A DNA stretch of 64,000 nt, from contig CAWFEN010000014.1 of the NCBI GenBank assembly GCA_963814865.1, positions 868,001 to 932,000 on the forward strand. Direction: 5' to 3'. The position numbers and the translations under genes are program-made. Below are positions 30,405 to 40,371 of this stretch, piece after piece; the first letter of the stretch is position 1, and the number at the start of each line of letters is the position of its first letter. Origin of the DNA: AP-15 sp963814865 (lineage in GTDB: Bacteria > Pseudomonadota > Alphaproteobacteria > ATCC43930 > CGMCC-115725). The notes under the pieces are model-generated. The model worked only from the letters and a program-made list of their open reading frames with translations, had not been told where the DNA came from and made no database searches.

Positions 30405-31301
30405 TCACAGCAGATCCGCGACGGCCGAGCGGTAGCGGGTGAGCGCGGCCAGATGCTCGGCGGCGCTGCGGCCGGCGATGCGCTTGTGGTGCCCGCTGAC
30501 ATAGGTCGTGTGCGCGGTCAGGTGGGTAACGCCGGCCGCTTTCCAGAAGCTGATCTCGCGGCGCCAATCCGCTTCGCTGCCGGCGCCGGGCGAAACCCAG
30601 ACCTCCAGCCCCATCGCCGCCGGGTCGCGCCCGGCTTCGCGCGTCAGCCGGCGCAATTTGTCGAACGCCGCCAGCGCCGCCTCGCCGGGCGGGTAGGCCA
30701 GCGGCATGAAGCCGTCGCCATATCTGGCGCAGCGGCGAAAGGTCGCCTCGGCATGCCCGCCGTACCAGATCGGCACGCGGCCGGAGCGCGGGCGCGGGTT
30801 GATGCCGGCATCCTCGATATGATGGAATTCGCCGTCGAAGCGGATATGCGGCGCGGCCCACAGCGCCTGCATGACCCGCACCTGCTCGGCCGAACGACGG
30901 CCGCGGTCATGAAAGTTTTCGTTGAGGCCGATGAACTCGACCTCGTTCCAGCCGACGCCGATGCCGAGCCGGAACCGGCCGCCGCACAGCTCGTCCAGCG
31001 AGGCCGCCTGCTTCGCCACCAGCACCGCCTGGCGCTGGGCCAGGATCAGCACGCCGGTGGCGAAACCGATCTGCCGGGTGCAGCCGGCCAGAAACCCGAA
31101 CAGCACGAACGGATCGTGATAGGCGTTTGCCGTCGTGCCGACGCGGCGGCCGCCATGATCCGCATCCGGATCGACCCCGAGCACATGATCGGGCGCCAGC
31201 AGATGGGCGTAGCCCAGTCCTTCCGCGGCCTGCGCATAATCGCGCAGCGCGGCGGGACCCGTCCCGATGTCCGATACCGGCAGTGAAGCTCCGAGTTGCA
31301 T
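30405..31301 (-). CDS. LLM-class F420-dependent oxidoreductase family protein
   Basis: 298-residue luciferase-like TIM-barrel protein. Motifs include LLAPDHVLGVDPD, TGVLILAQRQAVLVAKQAA, GRFRLGIGVGWNEVEF and RVPIWYGGHAEATFRR, typical of the TIGR03619-type group of putative F420-dependent enzymes. Whether it uses F420 or FMN here cannot be told. ATG 31301 follows AAAGGGATCATCAC. It converges with the cupin gene. Confidence 0.86.
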   Translation of the reverse strand: MQLGASLPVSDIGTGPAALRDYAQAAEGLGYAHLLAPDHVLGVDPDADHGGRRVGTTANAYHDPFVLFGFLAGCTRQIGFATGVLILAQRQAVLVAKQAASLDELCGGRFRLGIGVGWNEVEFIGLNENFHDRGRRSAEQVRVMQALWAAPHIRFDGEFHHIEDAGINPRPRSGRVPIWYGGHAEATFRRCARYGDGFMPLAYPPGEAALAAFDKLRRLTREAGRDPAAMGLEVWVSPGAGSEADWRREISFWKAAGVTHLTAHTTYVSGHHKRIAGRSAAEHLAALTRYRSAVADLL

Positions 31302-31382
31302 GTGATGATCCCTTTCCTCTGCTGCCGCGGACGCTATCCGAGAATGCCGGCAATTCACATAAGCGACGACCAGGGAACCGGA

Positions 31383-32747
31383 TCACGGCCCCGGCACCCG
31401 GCCGAAGCGGCGCAGCAGCAACGTCAGCTCGTCGAGGCTCGCCCATTCGTCGCAGCGATCGACGGCGCGCTCGACCGCGACCGCCCCTTCCTGCGTCAGC
31501 GCGACCGCCGCAAGCTCGCGGAATTTTTCGCGGATCTCGCTCTCGGCGAAGGGTTGCTGAAAATCGCCGCGATGGCTGTCGCAGGAATGCGTGGCGCGGC
31601 GGCCGTCGATCAGCGTCACCGTCACGCGGGCCGGCCGCAGCCGCGGGGTGAGGGCGCTCATTGCCGGGTCTTCGATGACATGCACGCGGGGGCGCAACGC
31701 CGCGATCGCCGGATCGGTCAGCGCGCTGTCGTCGAGCGCCGCATAGCCGGCGCCGCCTCTTGCCACCATCGCCGCCGCGGCATGCGGCAGCGAGTATTTG
31801 GAGGCGAAATAATTGGGCGGGTCCGGATTGCGCATGACCGAGGCGAAACGGTAGGTCGCGACGTCGATGCGCGCGACCTGATCCGGCAGCGGGCGCAATT
31901 CGGCCAGCGCCGCCTGCAAACAATCGAGCGCCGGGTGGATCGGATTGCAGCAGGCGTAGAGACGGAAATAGTTGCGGGTGATCTCCCAGCGCACGCCGAG
32001 CTCGTCGAGCAGGCCGTCGGGCGTGAAGCCGCCGCCGACCAGATGGCCCAGCGCCTCCTCGATCGCATCATCCTGGGCTGCGAACCCGGCGAGCGCCAGT
32101 TCGGGCGCCAGCGACGCGGCAAAGCCGCTCATCCCGCCGGCCACGTTGAGCGCCGTGGCGCCGGCGACCGCGTTCGTATAGCTCGGCGTCAGCATCAGGG
32201 TCGCGGCGATGCGCATGGCGCTGCTGATCCCGGCCGCATCGAGCCCGCGCAGGCGCGCCCCCGCCGCCGCGGCGGCCAGCAGCGATACCTGGCCGTTCTG
32301 ATGCGCCAATGGCCGCGGGGTGAACCCCCCGGAGATCCGCGCCGCGACATCATAGCCGAGGACGAGAGCGGCCAGCGCCTCGCGGCCGGAACTCCCCGCC
32401 TGCTCGCCGACTGCCAGGACCCCGGGCAAAACCTGCATCGCCGCCTGGCCCGACACCAGGCGCAACCCTTCGCACAGCTCGATCGCCCGCCCGGCAATGC
32501 CGTTCAAGAGCGCTGCGGTGCGCGGATCGGCGGTCGGCCAGCCGCGCGCATAAACCGTGGCTCCCGTGCCGGCGGTTCCCGCCAGCCGCTCCCGCAATTG
32601 CCGCACCTCGGGGCGCTCGGCACCGGCCAGGATGACCCCCAGCGTATCGAGCAGCACGAGTTTCGCATGCCGCCGCACCGGCTCCGGCACATCCTCCCAT
32701 TGCGTCTGCGCGGCGAACCGCGCCAGCTGCTCGATTTCCCGGCCCAT
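31383..32747 (-). CDS. MmgE/PrpD family protein
   Basis: 454-residue member of the 2-methylcitrate dehydratase / cis-aconitate decarboxylase family. Visible segments are LVLLDTLGVILAGAERPEV, the GRAIELCEGLRL region, and SYTNAVAGATALNVAGGMSGF, then the KYSLPHAAAAM segment in the C-terminal half. Cofactor-free dehydratase or decarboxylase chemistry is known for the family; the substrate is uncertain, since no prpB/prpC genes are near. It is divergent from the alpha/beta hydrolase at 32880. Confidence 0.87.
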   Translation of the reverse strand: MGREIEQLARFAAQTQWEDVPEPVRRHAKLVLLDTLGVILAGAERPEVRQLRERLAGTAGTGATVYARGWPTADPRTAALLNGIAGRAIELCEGLRLVSGQAAMQVLPGVLAVGEQAGSSGREALAALVLGYDVAARISGGFTPRPLAHQNGQVSLLAAAAAGARLRGLDAAGISSAMRIAATLMLTPSYTNAVAGATALNVAGGMSGFAASLAPELALAGFAAQDDAIEEALGHLVGGGFTPDGLLDELGVRWEITRNYFRLYACCNPIHPALDCLQAALAELRPLPDQVARIDVATYRFASVMRNPDPPNYFASKYSLPHAAAAMVARGGAGYAALDDSALTDPAIAALRPRVHVIEDPAMSALTPRLRPARVTVTLIDGRRATHSCDSHRGDFQQPFAESEIREKFRELAAVALTQEGAVAVERAVDRCDEWASLDELTLLLRRFGRVPGP

Positions 32748-32879
32748 TGCCCGATATCCCCGTTTCCGTGCTCGATCCCCGGCTGACGATTAAGCCGACG
32801 AATGTGGACAAGGCTTAGCCGCCGGCCGATGCTTGATCTTCGCATCGAGCGCAAGCATCGCGAACAGGCAGGGGATTCC

Positions 32880-33809
32880 ATGACCGAGGCTCGGCACGCA
32901 ACCGCGACACCCGCACGTACCGACTATACCGTCGCCAAGGGCGATGTTTCGCTCGCCGTCTATCGGAAGCGCGGCGATGCGCCGGCGCCGGGAGGCCCGC
33001 CCCGCCCGGTCCTCTTCCTGGTCCACGGCTCGTCCAATTCGGCGCTGTCGTCGTTCGACCTCGCGGTTCCCGGCGCCGGCGAATATTCGGCGATGAATGT
33101 GTTCGCCGCCCTCGGCTTCGACGTGTGGACGATGGACCATGAGAATTACGGACGCTCGTCGCGAACCTCCGGCAATTCCGACATCAAGAGCGGGGTCGCG
33201 GACCTGGCTGCCGCGAGCGAGCTCGTGCTGCGCGAGACCGGGCAGGAGCGGATGCATTTGATGGGCGAGTCGTCGGGCGCGCTGCGTGCCGCCGCGTTTG
33301 CGATGGTGCGGCCCGAGCGCGTCGACCGTTTGGTGCTGAACGCGTTCACCTATACCGGGCGGAACTCGCCGACCCTGGCCCGGCGTGCCGAGCAGCTCGA
33401 TTATTTCCGCACCCACAACCGCCGGCTGCGCGACCGCGCGATGATCAGCAGCATCCTCACCCGCGACCATCCGGGAACCAGCGACCCCGCCGTCGCCGAA
33501 GCGCTGGCCGATGCCGAGCTGGTGTTCGGCGACGAGGTGCCGACCGGCACCTATCTCGACATGACCGCGAATTTGCCGGTCGTCGATCCGCTGAAGGTGC
33601 TGGCGCCGGTCATGCTCGTGCGCGGCGAGCATGACGGCATCGCCAGCGAGGAGGATCTGCTCGACTTCTTCCACCGGCTGCCCAACCCGGACCGGCAATT
33701 CGTCGTCCTGCCGGGGGCGGCGCATGCGCTGGTCTTCGGCTACAACCGGCACCAGCTCTGGCACACCGTGCACGCCTTCCTGACGATGCCGCCGCGCCGC
33801 GACCGCTGA
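32880..33809 (+). CDS. Alpha/beta hydrolase
   Basis: 309-residue serine hydrolase. The oxyanion segment is FLVHGSSNSAL, the nucleophile elbow LMGESSGALRA, Asp in RGEHDGIAS, and the catalytic His in PGAAHALVF. No signal peptide. The substrate is unknown. ATG 32880 follows AGGCAGGGG. It is 77 bases upstream of a crotonase on the same strand. Confidence 0.87.
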   Translation: MTEARHATATPARTDYTVAKGDVSLAVYRKRGDAPAPGGPPRPVLFLVHGSSNSALSSFDLAVPGAGEYSAMNVFAALGFDVWTMDHENYGRSSRTSGNSDIKSGVADLAAASELVLRETGQERMHLMGESSGALRAAAFAMVRPERVDRLVLNAFTYTGRNSPTLARRAEQLDYFRTHNRRLRDRAMISSILTRDHPGTSDPAVAEALADAELVFGDEVPTGTYLDMTANLPVVDPLKVLAPVMLVRGEHDGIASEEDLLDFFHRLPNPDRQFVVLPGAAHALVFGYNRHQLWHTVHAFLTMPPRRDR

Positions 33810-33886
33810 CAAGCGATTGGCGCTCCCCGCGGGCTAGGTGATAGCCTGCGACAGGCCGCGGGGCCGATCCTTGAGGAGAAAAAGAC

Positions 33887-34690
33887 ATGGCCGTCGTCGA
33901 GACCGAGCGTCACGGACAGATCCTCGTCGTGCGGATGAACCGGCCCGAACGATTGAATGCGCTCAATCACGAGATGCGCACCGGGCTGGCCGAGACCTGG
34001 ACCGAATTTCGGCACAGCGCCGATCTCGAAGTCGCGATCTTCACCGGCACGGGCCGGGGGTTCTGCGCCGGCGAGGATATGCGGGAGTCGCTGCAGAACA
34101 ACATGCCCGGCGGGCGGCGCCCGGCGATCGAAGACCCGTTCATGACCGGCGCGCTCGAAAAGCCGGTCATCGCCGCGGTCAACGGCTATGCGATGGGCGG
34201 CGGCTTCATGCTGGTCGAACGCACCGATCTGCGCGTCGCCGTCAAGGAGGCGGTGTTCGAGGTGTCCGAGGCCAAGCGCTGGCTGCTCGGCGGCTACAAT
34301 CACGGGCATGTCGCCAACCTGCCCTATCCGATCGCGATGGAGATGGCGCTCGGCTTTCGCTTTACCGCCGAGCGCTTCTACGAGATCGGCTTCCTCAACC
34401 GCCTGGTAACGGCCGAGGAGCTGATGCCGAGCGCGCTTGCCATGGCCGAGCACCTGCTGACCCTGCCGCCGGCCTCGCGCGTCAACACCGTCCACATGAT
34501 GCGCCAGATGCGCCCCGCGCCGGGGGCGGAATTGCAGCGGCTGGCAGCAGCGCTGCATGAGCACGGCGCGAAAAGCGATCTGATCGAATCGCGCGCGGCC
34601 TTTGCCGAAAAGCGCAAGCCCAGCTTCAAAGGCTGGGACGACCCGCAGGACCGCTACCGCTCCCCCTCGCTCGATGCACTGAAGAGCTGA
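33887..34690 (+). CDS. Enoyl-CoA hydratase/isomerase family protein
   Basis: 267-residue crotonase-fold enzyme. NRPERLNALNHEMR opens the fold, FCAGEDMRE and NGYAMGGGFMLVERTDL form the oxyanion hole region. The two positions holding catalytic Glu in classical hydratases are not clearly conserved, so the reaction type is uncertain. RBS GAGGAG precedes ATG 33887. It belongs to a region rich in acyl-CoA genes. Confidence 0.87.
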   Translation: MAVVETERHGQILVVRMNRPERLNALNHEMRTGLAETWTEFRHSADLEVAIFTGTGRGFCAGEDMRESLQNNMPGGRRPAIEDPFMTGALEKPVIAAVNGYAMGGGFMLVERTDLRVAVKEAVFEVSEAKRWLLGGYNHGHVANLPYPIAMEMALGFRFTAERFYEIGFLNRLVTAEELMPSALAMAEHLLTLPPASRVNTVHMMRQMRPAPGAELQRLAAALHEHGAKSDLIESRAAFAEKRKPSFKGWDDPQDRYRSPSLDALKS

Positions 34691-34748
34691 GAGCCGCCGC
34701 TTTCCGGTTCGGAACAGCACGCGTTTGGAAGGCGCCGGAGCGGCGGCG

Positions 34749-35603
34749 TCAGCCGCTGGTGTGCCGGCGGATGAAAGCTTTCATGCGGTCGAGCGCGCGG
34801 GCGGCGTAGGGGGCGTCCGGCTTGCCGGTCATAAAGCCGTGACCCGCACCTTCGTAGAGCTGCAATTCGACCTCGCCGCCGGCCTTGCGGTAATCGGCGA
34901 CGAATTTCCGCATCAGCTCGACCGGGACCCATTCGTCCTTGTCGCCGCCGAAGACGAGGGCCGGCGGCAGGTCAACCTGTTCGCCGCGATCGAGCATGCG
35001 CGGCGGGTTGCCCTCGACCATCGTCGCTTCGTCGCCCCAGAAATTGTGGTGATTGTCGAGGAGTTCGGCGTTGCCGGCCTTTTCGGCCAGTTGGTAGCGC
35101 AGCAGCGGGTCGAGCACGCCCCAGCCGGAGATCACAAAGGCGACCTTCGCATCGATCGCCGGGGCATCGGGCAGCCACAAACCCGCATAGCGCGGATCGT
35201 CGGGCCGCATCGCCGCCAGCAGCGCCTGATGCCCGCCGCTCGAAGTGCCGAAGCTGCCGACCCAGTCGGGCCGGCTGCGATATTCCCCGGCGCGCGCCTT
35301 GAGCCAGCGCGTCGCCAGGTTGATGTCGGCGAGCGAGGCCGGATAGCCCGCCTCCGGCGGCATGCGAAAGTCGATCGCGGCGACGAGGATGCCGCTCTCG
35401 GCCAAGGCCTTGGCCATAAAGTCGTTGTCGATGCGGTCCTTGTTGACCCAGGCGCCGCCATGGATCTGCACGGCCGCCGGAAACGGCCCGGCGCCGTTCG
35501 GGCGGTAGAGCCGCGCCAGCATCGATCGGCCGGCCTGGCGCTGGTACTCGACGTCTTCGACCGTGACTTGGCGGCGGGCATCGGCTTCGATGGTCGTCGG
35601 CAT
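34749..35603 (-). CDS. Alpha/beta hydrolase, esterase/lipase type
   Basis: 284 residues. The hormone-sensitive-lipase-like oxyanion motif is QIHGGAWV, the nucleophile GTSSGGHQAL, the acid in GDKDEWVPVEL and His in GAGHGFM. A likely carboxylesterase acting on a small ester; no signal peptide. ATG 35603 follows AAGGAGCCCG. Confidence 0.87.
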   Translation of the reverse strand: MPTTIEADARRQVTVEDVEYQRQAGRSMLARLYRPNGAGPFPAAVQIHGGAWVNKDRIDNDFMAKALAESGILVAAIDFRMPPEAGYPASLADINLATRWLKARAGEYRSRPDWVGSFGTSSGGHQALLAAMRPDDPRYAGLWLPDAPAIDAKVAFVISGWGVLDPLLRYQLAEKAGNAELLDNHHNFWGDEATMVEGNPPRMLDRGEQVDLPPALVFGGDKDEWVPVELMRKFVADYRKAGGEVELQLYEGAGHGFMTGKPDAPYAARALDRMKAFIRRHTSG

Positions 35604-35674
35604 TGCGGGCTCCTTGCGTCCTGGTTCCACCGCATCCTAACGATTTGCATCGCGGCGGCCAGTGCAAAGAGGGG

Positions 35675-36865
35675 CTATGAGCCGCGCAGGCGGTCGAGCG
35701 CCATCCGGGCCATCGGCTGCGCCTGATCGAGCTGGCGCACCCGGCTTTCGAGCAGCACCTTCAGCGCCGCCGCCTCGGCAAACACGCGATCGGTCCAGAA
35801 CCGCTTTGCCGGGTCGAAATAGCCGACCGTATCGAGAAACGCGATCGTGAAATAATAGCTCTCGGGCCATGATTCGGCGACCGCCCGCGCCGTGAGGCTG
35901 CCGTCCTCGGCGATCGCGGTGTCGCGGCACCAATCGACGAGACGCCCGAGTTCCTGCTGCGCGCGGCGGCGCTGGTCCGCCCGCATCTTGCCCCAGCCGA
36001 GCTGGAACAGGATCGCGACATCGTAATTGTTGTGGCTGGTCATGCCGGCCTCGTCGAGCCAGCCGTTCGGATACCGGCCGTCGCGCATCTCGATCAGCGT
36101 GTCGATCAGTTGCGGCCAGTACCCGATCCCGCCGTCGAGATAGCGCGCCATGTGAAAGGTCATGCTGAGATCGGCGGTGCGAAACCGCGTTCCATCGACC
36201 TCATAGGCCGCGCCGAAGAACCCGGTCGCGGGGTCCTGCCAGCCGGCGACGAAACGCCGGATCACGGCATCGAGCCGCGGGTCCCACGGATAATTCGGCG
36301 GCCGGCGCCGCAGGATCAGGCGGACCAGGTCGGCGGTGGCAAAGTTCAGCTCCTTGCGGCGGTCGACGCCGTCCATGGCCGGGCGCGAGACGAGGAGGCT
36401 TTCGAGGTAGTTCAGCAGCCGGTCGGGATCGTTGACGCGGTCGAGCAGGCGAGGCGGCTTGCCGCTCGCTTCGGCGTCCGCCGCCAGCCAATGATCGACC
36501 GACGCGTCGAGCTTCAGAAACCACACCGTCGTCCCCGTCCCGTAGCTGCCCTCCGCGTCGGTGGCGGCGGTGCCGGGCGGCATCGGCCGAGCGGCCAGCA
36601 CGCGGAGGCGATTTAGGGCGGCGGCCGCTCCTGGCGTATCGGCGGTATATTCGAACCGCCAGCGCAACTCGGTCAGCGCCTGGCGCGGGGACGAGGTGTT
36701 ATGGCCGCCGGTCTCGGCATGATCGAGGCGGGCTTCGATCGCCCGCAATTCGTGCTGTGTCGCCTTGTACAGCGCGGCCATCGCCGGAAATGCCATGGCG
36801 ATGACGCGCTGCGCGCTCCAACCCGCGGGGGCCGGGCGGATCGGACCCGGACGCACCTCCGCCAC
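35675..36865 (-). CDS. Hypothetical all-alpha protein (possible alpha/alpha-barrel)
   Basis: About 396 residues; no family recognised with certainty. Repeating aromatic-rich helical segments, for example DLSMTFHMARYLDGGIGYWP, NNYDVAILFQLGWGKM and PESYYFTIAFLDTVGYF, resemble alpha/alpha-barrel proteins such as glycan-active enzymes. The start is unclear: GTG 36865 and ATG 36796 are both possible and neither has a good RBS. It follows an MFS exporter on the same strand and could be cotranscribed with it. Confidence 0.6.
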   Translation of the reverse strand: MAEVRPGPIRPAPAGWSAQRVIAMAFPAMAALYKATQHELRAIEARLDHAETGGHNTSSPRQALTELRWRFEYTADTPGAAAALNRLRVLAARPMPPGTAATDAEGSYGTGTTVWFLKLDASVDHWLAADAEASGKPPRLLDRVNDPDRLLNYLESLLVSRPAMDGVDRRKELNFATADLVRLILRRRPPNYPWDPRLDAVIRRFVAGWQDPATGFFGAAYEVDGTRFRTADLSMTFHMARYLDGGIGYWPQLIDTLIEMRDGRYPNGWLDEAGMTSHNNYDVAILFQLGWGKMRADQRRRAQQELGRLVDWCRDTAIAEDGSLTARAVAESWPESYYFTIAFLDTVGYFDPAKRFWTDRVFAEAAALKVLLESRVRQLDQAQPMARMALDRLRGS

Positions 36866-36891
36866 CGGGTCAACTCTGCCGCGCCAACCGG

Positions 36892-38130
36892 CTAGAGGGC
36901 GGCCGGCACATCCGCTTCGGCCGGGCGCGGCGCGGACTGGATCAGCGAGCCGAAGGCCGTCACCGCGAACAAGCCGGCAGTGGCGACGATCATCGCCAGG
37001 ACGAGCGGGCTGCCGCTGGCGCCGAGCGACAGGGCGGCGGTCGCGCCCGCGGCCCCGGTCATCTGGATAAAGCTTGCCAGGCCCGAGGCGGCGCCGACGA
37101 TCTGCTGGTTGACGCCGAGGCTGCCGGCGATCGCATTCGGCGTGATCAGCCCACTGCCGCAGCACACGACGACCATCGGCCCGACCACGGCATAAGGGCT
37201 GGCGACGTGCAGCAGCGCCGCGGCCACCATGACCAGGCCGGCCGGCACCAGGACCACGCTGCCGATCCCGATCAGGCTGTTGATGCCGAGGCGCCGGGTC
37301 AGCCGGTTCGAGACAAAGCTGCCGACGAGGAAGCCGATCGGCGGCAGCGACGCATAGTAGCCGTACTCCTCGGGGCGGATGCCAAAACCGCCGATCAGGA
37401 CCGCCGGGGCGCCGGCGGCGAAGATGTGAAAGCCGGCATGCGCGCCGGTGGCGGCGAGCGCATAGGCCAAAAAGCGCCTTGTGCCCGCCAGCATGCGATA
37501 ATTGGCGAGCATGGTGCCGGCCATCGCCGCAAGGGGTGCGGGCACCGCGGGGCTTGCGATGCGCGTCTCCGGGATATAGCGGATCGCGAGCGTCAGAGCG
37601 GCGGCGGCGTACAGCGTGACGGCGGCAAAATTGGCGCGCCACCCGATCCACTCCTGCAGGTAGCCGCCGGGGATCGGCGCGAAAGACTGAACCAGGGTCA
37701 TGGCGATGGCCATGCCGGCGATCACCTGGGCGGCGCCCTCGCGGCCGTAGAGATCGCGCAGCGTCGCACGGCCGACGACCATGCCCGCGCAGGCGCCGAT
37801 CCCCTGGGCGACGCGCGCGCCGATCAGAAAGCCGATCGTCGGGCTCACGGCACAGGCAAGGCTGCCGAGCACGCTCAAGCCGAGGCCGAAGATCAGCGTG
37901 CGGCGGCGCCCGTAGCGGTCCGACAGCGGTCCCAGCACCAGCATGCCGGCGGCGAAGGCCAGCAGGTAGCCGACAAAGGTGAACTGCACCCGGGCGACCG
38001 AGGTGTCGAGCCCGCGGGCGATGGCCGGTATCGAGGGGACATAGATCGTCGAAGCCAGCATTCCGAGCGTCGCGATGACGGTGAGGCTCGACAGGACGGC
38101 CAGGCGGCGGGCGGCAGCGAGCTCAGGCAT
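36892..38130 (-). CDS. MFS multidrug efflux transporter (Bcr/CflA, DHA1 type)
   Basis: 412-residue inner-membrane protein with 12 predicted helices. The loop 2-3 signature is GPLSDRYGRRRTL, and ARVAQGIGACAGMVVGRATLRDL is the Bcr/CflA signature in TM4-5. A proton-driven exporter of small molecules; substrate unknown. ATG is at 38130. The next gene in the same direction begins 27 bases beyond its stop. Confidence 0.9.
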   Translation of the reverse strand: MPELAAARRLAVLSSLTVIATLGMLASTIYVPSIPAIARGLDTSVARVQFTFVGYLLAFAAGMLVLGPLSDRYGRRRTLIFGLGLSVLGSLACAVSPTIGFLIGARVAQGIGACAGMVVGRATLRDLYGREGAAQVIAGMAIAMTLVQSFAPIPGGYLQEWIGWRANFAAVTLYAAAALTLAIRYIPETRIASPAVPAPLAAMAGTMLANYRMLAGTRRFLAYALAATGAHAGFHIFAAGAPAVLIGGFGIRPEEYGYYASLPPIGFLVGSFVSNRLTRRLGINSLIGIGSVVLVPAGLVMVAAALLHVASPYAVVGPMVVVCCGSGLITPNAIAGSLGVNQQIVGAASGLASFIQMTGAAGATAALSLGASGSPLVLAMIVATAGLFAVTAFGSLIQSAPRPAEADVPAAL

Positions 38131-38226
38131 GATCGACGCTCATCGGTGATGCCCTCCCACCATACCCGATCCTAGATATCGAAAACCTTACGGCAGGATT
38201 CGATTCGGGATCGTGCTTGTCTTATT

Positions 38227-40234
38227 TCACTGGCGGCCGGATAGGCATGGTGCAAGCCGGACCGGGCGGCGGTCAAGCCAGTAATCGAGCGGGGTGACCG
38301 GCAGCGCCGGATCGTCCTCGTCGCCGCAATCCGGCAGCAGCAGCACCGTCAGGCGGCGCGCGCCCGCCGGCCAGACGATCTGCAGCCGCCGGATGACGGA
38401 ACCCGTTGCCCGCTCGCCCCCTTCATCGCCGCGGCGCGGCAGCTCGCACACCCGAGCGCCGTCGCCCGCGGCAAGACGGCCGTGCCGCTGGCGTGGATCG
38501 GCGAGCGCAAACGATCGCGGCGGCGGCGGCAGCGTCAATTCGAAACGGGCGGCGGCCGGTTCGAGGATGCGCGCGACCAACCGGTCGTCGCCGATCCGGA
38601 ACCGCGCCGCGGCGCCGGTCACCGAGACGGGCTCGGCGCAGGTATGCATTGCCCACACGATGTCGGCGGAAACTCCCGGCGCGACCTCGTCCGCGATGAC
38701 CACCTGCCGGCCGATCAGCGCGGCGCCGCGGCGAATGGCGCCGGCCGGCCGGCCGTAGACGGAAGAGAGATCGAAGACCACCCATTTGCAGGCGCCTTCG
38801 ATGCAACTGCCGAGGATCGCCGTTCGGCGGTTCGCGATCTGGTTGGCGCCATCGATGACGAGGGTATTGTGACCCGCCGTCTGCGCCCGATAGTACTGCC
38901 ACCGCAGCCCCGGCCGCTGGTCCGCGCCATGGTCGAAATAGCCCGGTAAATCGTAATCATCGGAACCGAGATCGACGGCCCAGCGGTGCTTGGCGCCATC
39001 GACGATAAAAGTGCCGGCGTCGGTCTGAGCATGCAGGATCGCCTCTGCCGGCCGCGCCGGCGATTCGGACCCGCCAACGCCGTTGCCGCCCTTGATCGCG
39101 AGATAAACCGGCCGCGCTCCCGCACCCTCATCCCAGGTGTTGCGAAAACAGGCGAGGCCGCCGCCGCCGAACACCTTGCCGGTGGCCAGTCCGAGCGGCG
39201 CCGGTCCCGCCTTCGCCCGTCGCGGCCAGATTGCGGTGAACGGCAGGTGGCAGCCGTCGTAGTCGCCAAGAAGCCAGCCGTCCACCGGCCGGCCAAAGCG
39301 ATGGGCGAGAAAAGCCAGCGGCGAAACATCGAAGCGGAGCTCTGAATTCGGCGAAATTGAAGGCGGCGCCGAACGGTCCCACCGCGTGCAGGGCGAAGTC
39401 TCCGGTCGTGGCAAAGCCCGGCCGATCGGCCAGACCGAAACTGTCGCCCAGCGTGCTTTCCAATGCCGCGACCATCAGACCCGCATATCGCACCGCGAGC
39501 GCCCAATAGCTGAGGCCCTCGGGCCAGGCTCCATCGGGCGCGAACGCGGCGAAGACGTTCCAGGAGGATGAGAGAGCGCATTGCACGAGCTTTGACGAAA
39601 GCTCTCGATGACGGTGCAGGACCGCAAGCGCTGCGATGATGATCCCGGCATTTGATACGAGGGTACAGTTATCCCGCCGCTTCGGCCAAAGTAGCGATGG
39701 ATCCTGATAGGCTGCAAATGCCGGCTCGAGCACGTTGCAAAGGATCGCCTGTTCTATGTCGCGTCGCTCTTCGGCAGACAAACGATCGTACAACCAGTCG
39801 TAGGCAAGCGCTACCGCGACGGCGATTTCCGCGCAATCGAGGAAGGACTTGATCACCGGCCGTTCTTTCCAGCTCGCCGCCGAAGCGAACGCGGCCAAGG
39901 CGGCGCGGCTTGCCGCCAGCGCGTCGTCCCGGCGGGCATCGTCCGCGATCAGCGCGATGAACGACAGGGCGATCAGGCGACGCGCCCGGTGTTTGATCAC
40001 GGTGCGCACCGCCTGCGGGTCGGATGACGGCGCGGGTTCCCGCATCACCCGGGCAAACCGCGTTTGGAGCTTCGCGTTCGCCGCCGCGGTACGTTGAATC
40101 CGGGCGAGGGCGCCGCGGTCGAACAACAGATAGGGATGGTCGGAGCAGAACGCCGCGACGGCGGTTTCGACGCGGCGGAAAGTCGGGGCATCCGCGTCAG
40201 CTGCGTCGTAGGAACGCGCATTATCGAAGGGCAA
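38227..40234 (-). CDS. Heparinase II/III family protein, one frameshift
   Basis: About 668 residues. The N-terminal toroid region (CSDHPYLLFDRGALARIQ, LAYDWLYDRLSAEERRDIE) and the C-terminal beta-sandwich (DAGTFIVDGAKHRWAVDLGSD, AGHNTLVIDGANQ) match polysaccharide-lyase-like proteins. An extra base near 39343 (GAATTCAGAGC for GAATTCGAGC) breaks the frame. No signal peptide is seen in the frame used. TTG at 40234 follows GGGGA, the first usable start after an in-frame stop. A role in polysaccharide turnover is inferred. Confidence 0.83.
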
Positions 40235-40371
40235 GGGGATTTCCCCGCGACGAACCGTGTAAATAGCCTATGACGACATATCTCTCCTAATACGGGCAGC
40301 TTAGGCGTTTCGCTCGATCGTTACAAGTATCTCCTGCGCCTCCGGACGCGATGGGGAGCGGACGGCGCCGG